This document shows, one piece after another, positions 6,109-6,736 of a stretch of DNA of 6,736 nucleotides. The position numbers and the translations under genes are program-made. The notes below the pieces were generated by a model. That model was not told the DNA's origin and searched no databases. It saw only the letters and a list, made by a program, of their open reading frames with translations. Source of the stretch: Halobacteria archaeon. Lineage in GTDB: Archaea > Halobacteriota > Syntropharchaeia > Alkanophagales > Methanospirareceae. The first letter of the stretch is position 1; each line of letters opens with the position of its first letter. The stretch covers positions 1 to 6,736 of the forward strand of contig JAOZPO010000077.1 of NCBI GenBank assembly GCA_029932715.1, given 5' to 3'.

Positions 6109-6736
6109 ATGTTAGAGACGGGTACTTTTAACGTGAAGGATGTACTCGTGGAGATGAAGGACTTTTCCGGTTCGATGCTAGACCTCGCTTACTCTGCAGT
6201 TCTGTATAGCAATCCAGAGATAGCGAAAGAGGTACACAAATTAGAGGAGAAGATGCACTCGCTATTGTATAAAATGCAAATAGCGATAATGCTGAGTGCA
6301 AGGAACGTAGACGATGCAATAGAATTTGCGGGAATATTGCAGATCGCAGCCGCAGCGGAGAAGATATCCAATGCCGCAGGTGACATTGCGAAGATAGCGG
6401 AGTCAGTTGATATAACACGTTATCTCGACCGGAGTGATTTTGAAGAGGCAGTGGTAAATATGAAGATAAAGTCCGCATCTGTATTGAAAGATAAGACTCT
6501 GAATGGTTTGAAGCTCGAGACAGAGACGGGTATGAGCGTGTTAGCTATAAAGCGGGACTCTAAGTGGACTTATTTACCTGATGGTAGCGAGAAGTTGAAC
6601 GAAGGAGATTTGATTATCACTTCAGGTCCTACCGAGTCTATACCCGCTTTCTGTAAGATGGCAACAGGCAAAGAGTATAAGGAGAAGGAGAAGGAGAAGG
6701 ACGTGGAAACGCAGGGCATAGAGGGAAGAAGGCTGG
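6109..6736 (+). CDS. PhoU-like/RCK_C (TrkA-C) domain protein, 3' end outside the window
   Basis: Open from the ATG at 6109 to the window edge (209 residues seen, no stop). Residues about 8-100 are helical and match the PhoU-like domain of archaeal TrkA_C proteins: VKDVLVEMKDFSG, DLAYSAVLY, EIAKEVHKLEEKM, then ILQIAAAAEKISNAAGDIAKI (76-96). Residues about 115-182 form an RCK_C (TrkA-C) domain, with KTLNGLKLETETG (129-141), VLAIKR, and EGDLIITSGPTESI (165-178). RCK_C domains bind small ligands and gate or regulate cation transport; in archaea proteins like this often sit beside MgtE-type or potassium transport genes. A transporter partner downstream is therefore a reasonable guess but not visible. 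No Rossmann RCK_N domain, signal peptide or membrane segment is seen, so it is likely cytoplasmic. The RCK_C domain is followed by a charged KEKEKEKD stretch (191-198). The start is set by a strong Shine-Dalgarno site; the ATG at 6091 is the alternative. Family call firm, exact role unknown. Confidence 0.85.
   Translation, partial: MLETGTFNVKDVLVEMKDFSGSMLDLAYSAVLYSNPEIAKEVHKLEEKMHSLLYKMQIAIMLSARNVDDAIEFAGILQIAAAAEKISNAAGDIAKIAESVDITRYLDRSDFEEAVVNMKIKSASVLKDKTLNGLKLETETGMSVLAIKRDSKWTYLPDGSEKLNEGDLIITSGPTESIPAFCKMATGKEYKEKEKEKDVETQGIEGRRL
6679..6702 (+). repeat. Hexanucleotide tandem repeat AAGGAG inside the PhoU-RCK_C gene
   Basis: Three perfect copies of AAGGAG and a fourth ending in C encode KEKEKEKD after the RCK_C domain. 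Being a multiple of three, changes in copy number would lengthen or shorten the charged linker without shifting the frame. Confidence 0.6.

Noticed and set aside
6128..6478. Minus-strand open frames of 116 and 65 codons near the right edge
   Set aside because: They lie opposite the PhoU-RCK_C gene, which has clear domains, a strong ribosome site and an uninterrupted frame to the window end.

Overview
The window looks like a chromosomal segment of an archaeon, most likely a euryarchaeote in the broad sense. The phosphoglycerate kinase is clearly of the archaeal type. The last gene is a soluble PhoU-RCK_C protein of a kind common in archaea. The tRNA gene does not encode its CCA end. Several genes have an A/T-rich TATA-like box at an archaeal distance from the start codon. 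A relative of the ANME-1/methanogen lineages would fit, but this is only a guess. There is no sign of a plasmid, phage, CRISPR array or insertion sequence, and no gene-free stretch reaches 300 bases.

Left part, minus strand (1-2149). Reading leftward from a divergent promoter region, the order is a dCMP deaminase (ComEB-type), chorismate synthase (aroC, last step of the shikimate pathway) and the N-terminal part of a RecQ-family helicase. The helicase carries an in-frame TAA at 141-143. The family-like reading frame continues intact beyond that stop to the window edge, so it is annotated as a probable pseudogene or a sequencing error.

Centre, plus strand (2199-4637). A two-gene glycolytic/gluconeogenic operon encodes glyceraldehyde-3-phosphate dehydrogenase and phosphoglycerate kinase, separated by 14 nt. 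The GAPDH is the class I type usual in bacteria and eukaryotes, not the archaeal class II enzyme, and its coenzyme pocket residues suggest NADP preference. The PGK is archaeal. The pair would interconvert glyceraldehyde 3-phosphate and 3-phosphoglycerate via 1,3-bisphosphoglycerate. A tRNA-Arg(CCG) gene follows, with its own TATA-like box and a T-tract terminator.

Right part, plus strand (4638-6736). EPSP synthase (aroA, the step before chorismate synthase) is followed by the start of a PhoU-RCK_C protein that runs off the window. aroA and aroC are both present but on opposite strands, separated by the GAPDH-PGK operon and the tRNA, so they are not co-transcribed.

I see mainly core metabolism here and no convincing new system. 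The points most worth a second look are the RecQ nonsense codon, the mixed bacterial/archaeal GAPDH-PGK operon, the GAPDH coenzyme pocket, and an inverted repeat over the GAPDH promoter.
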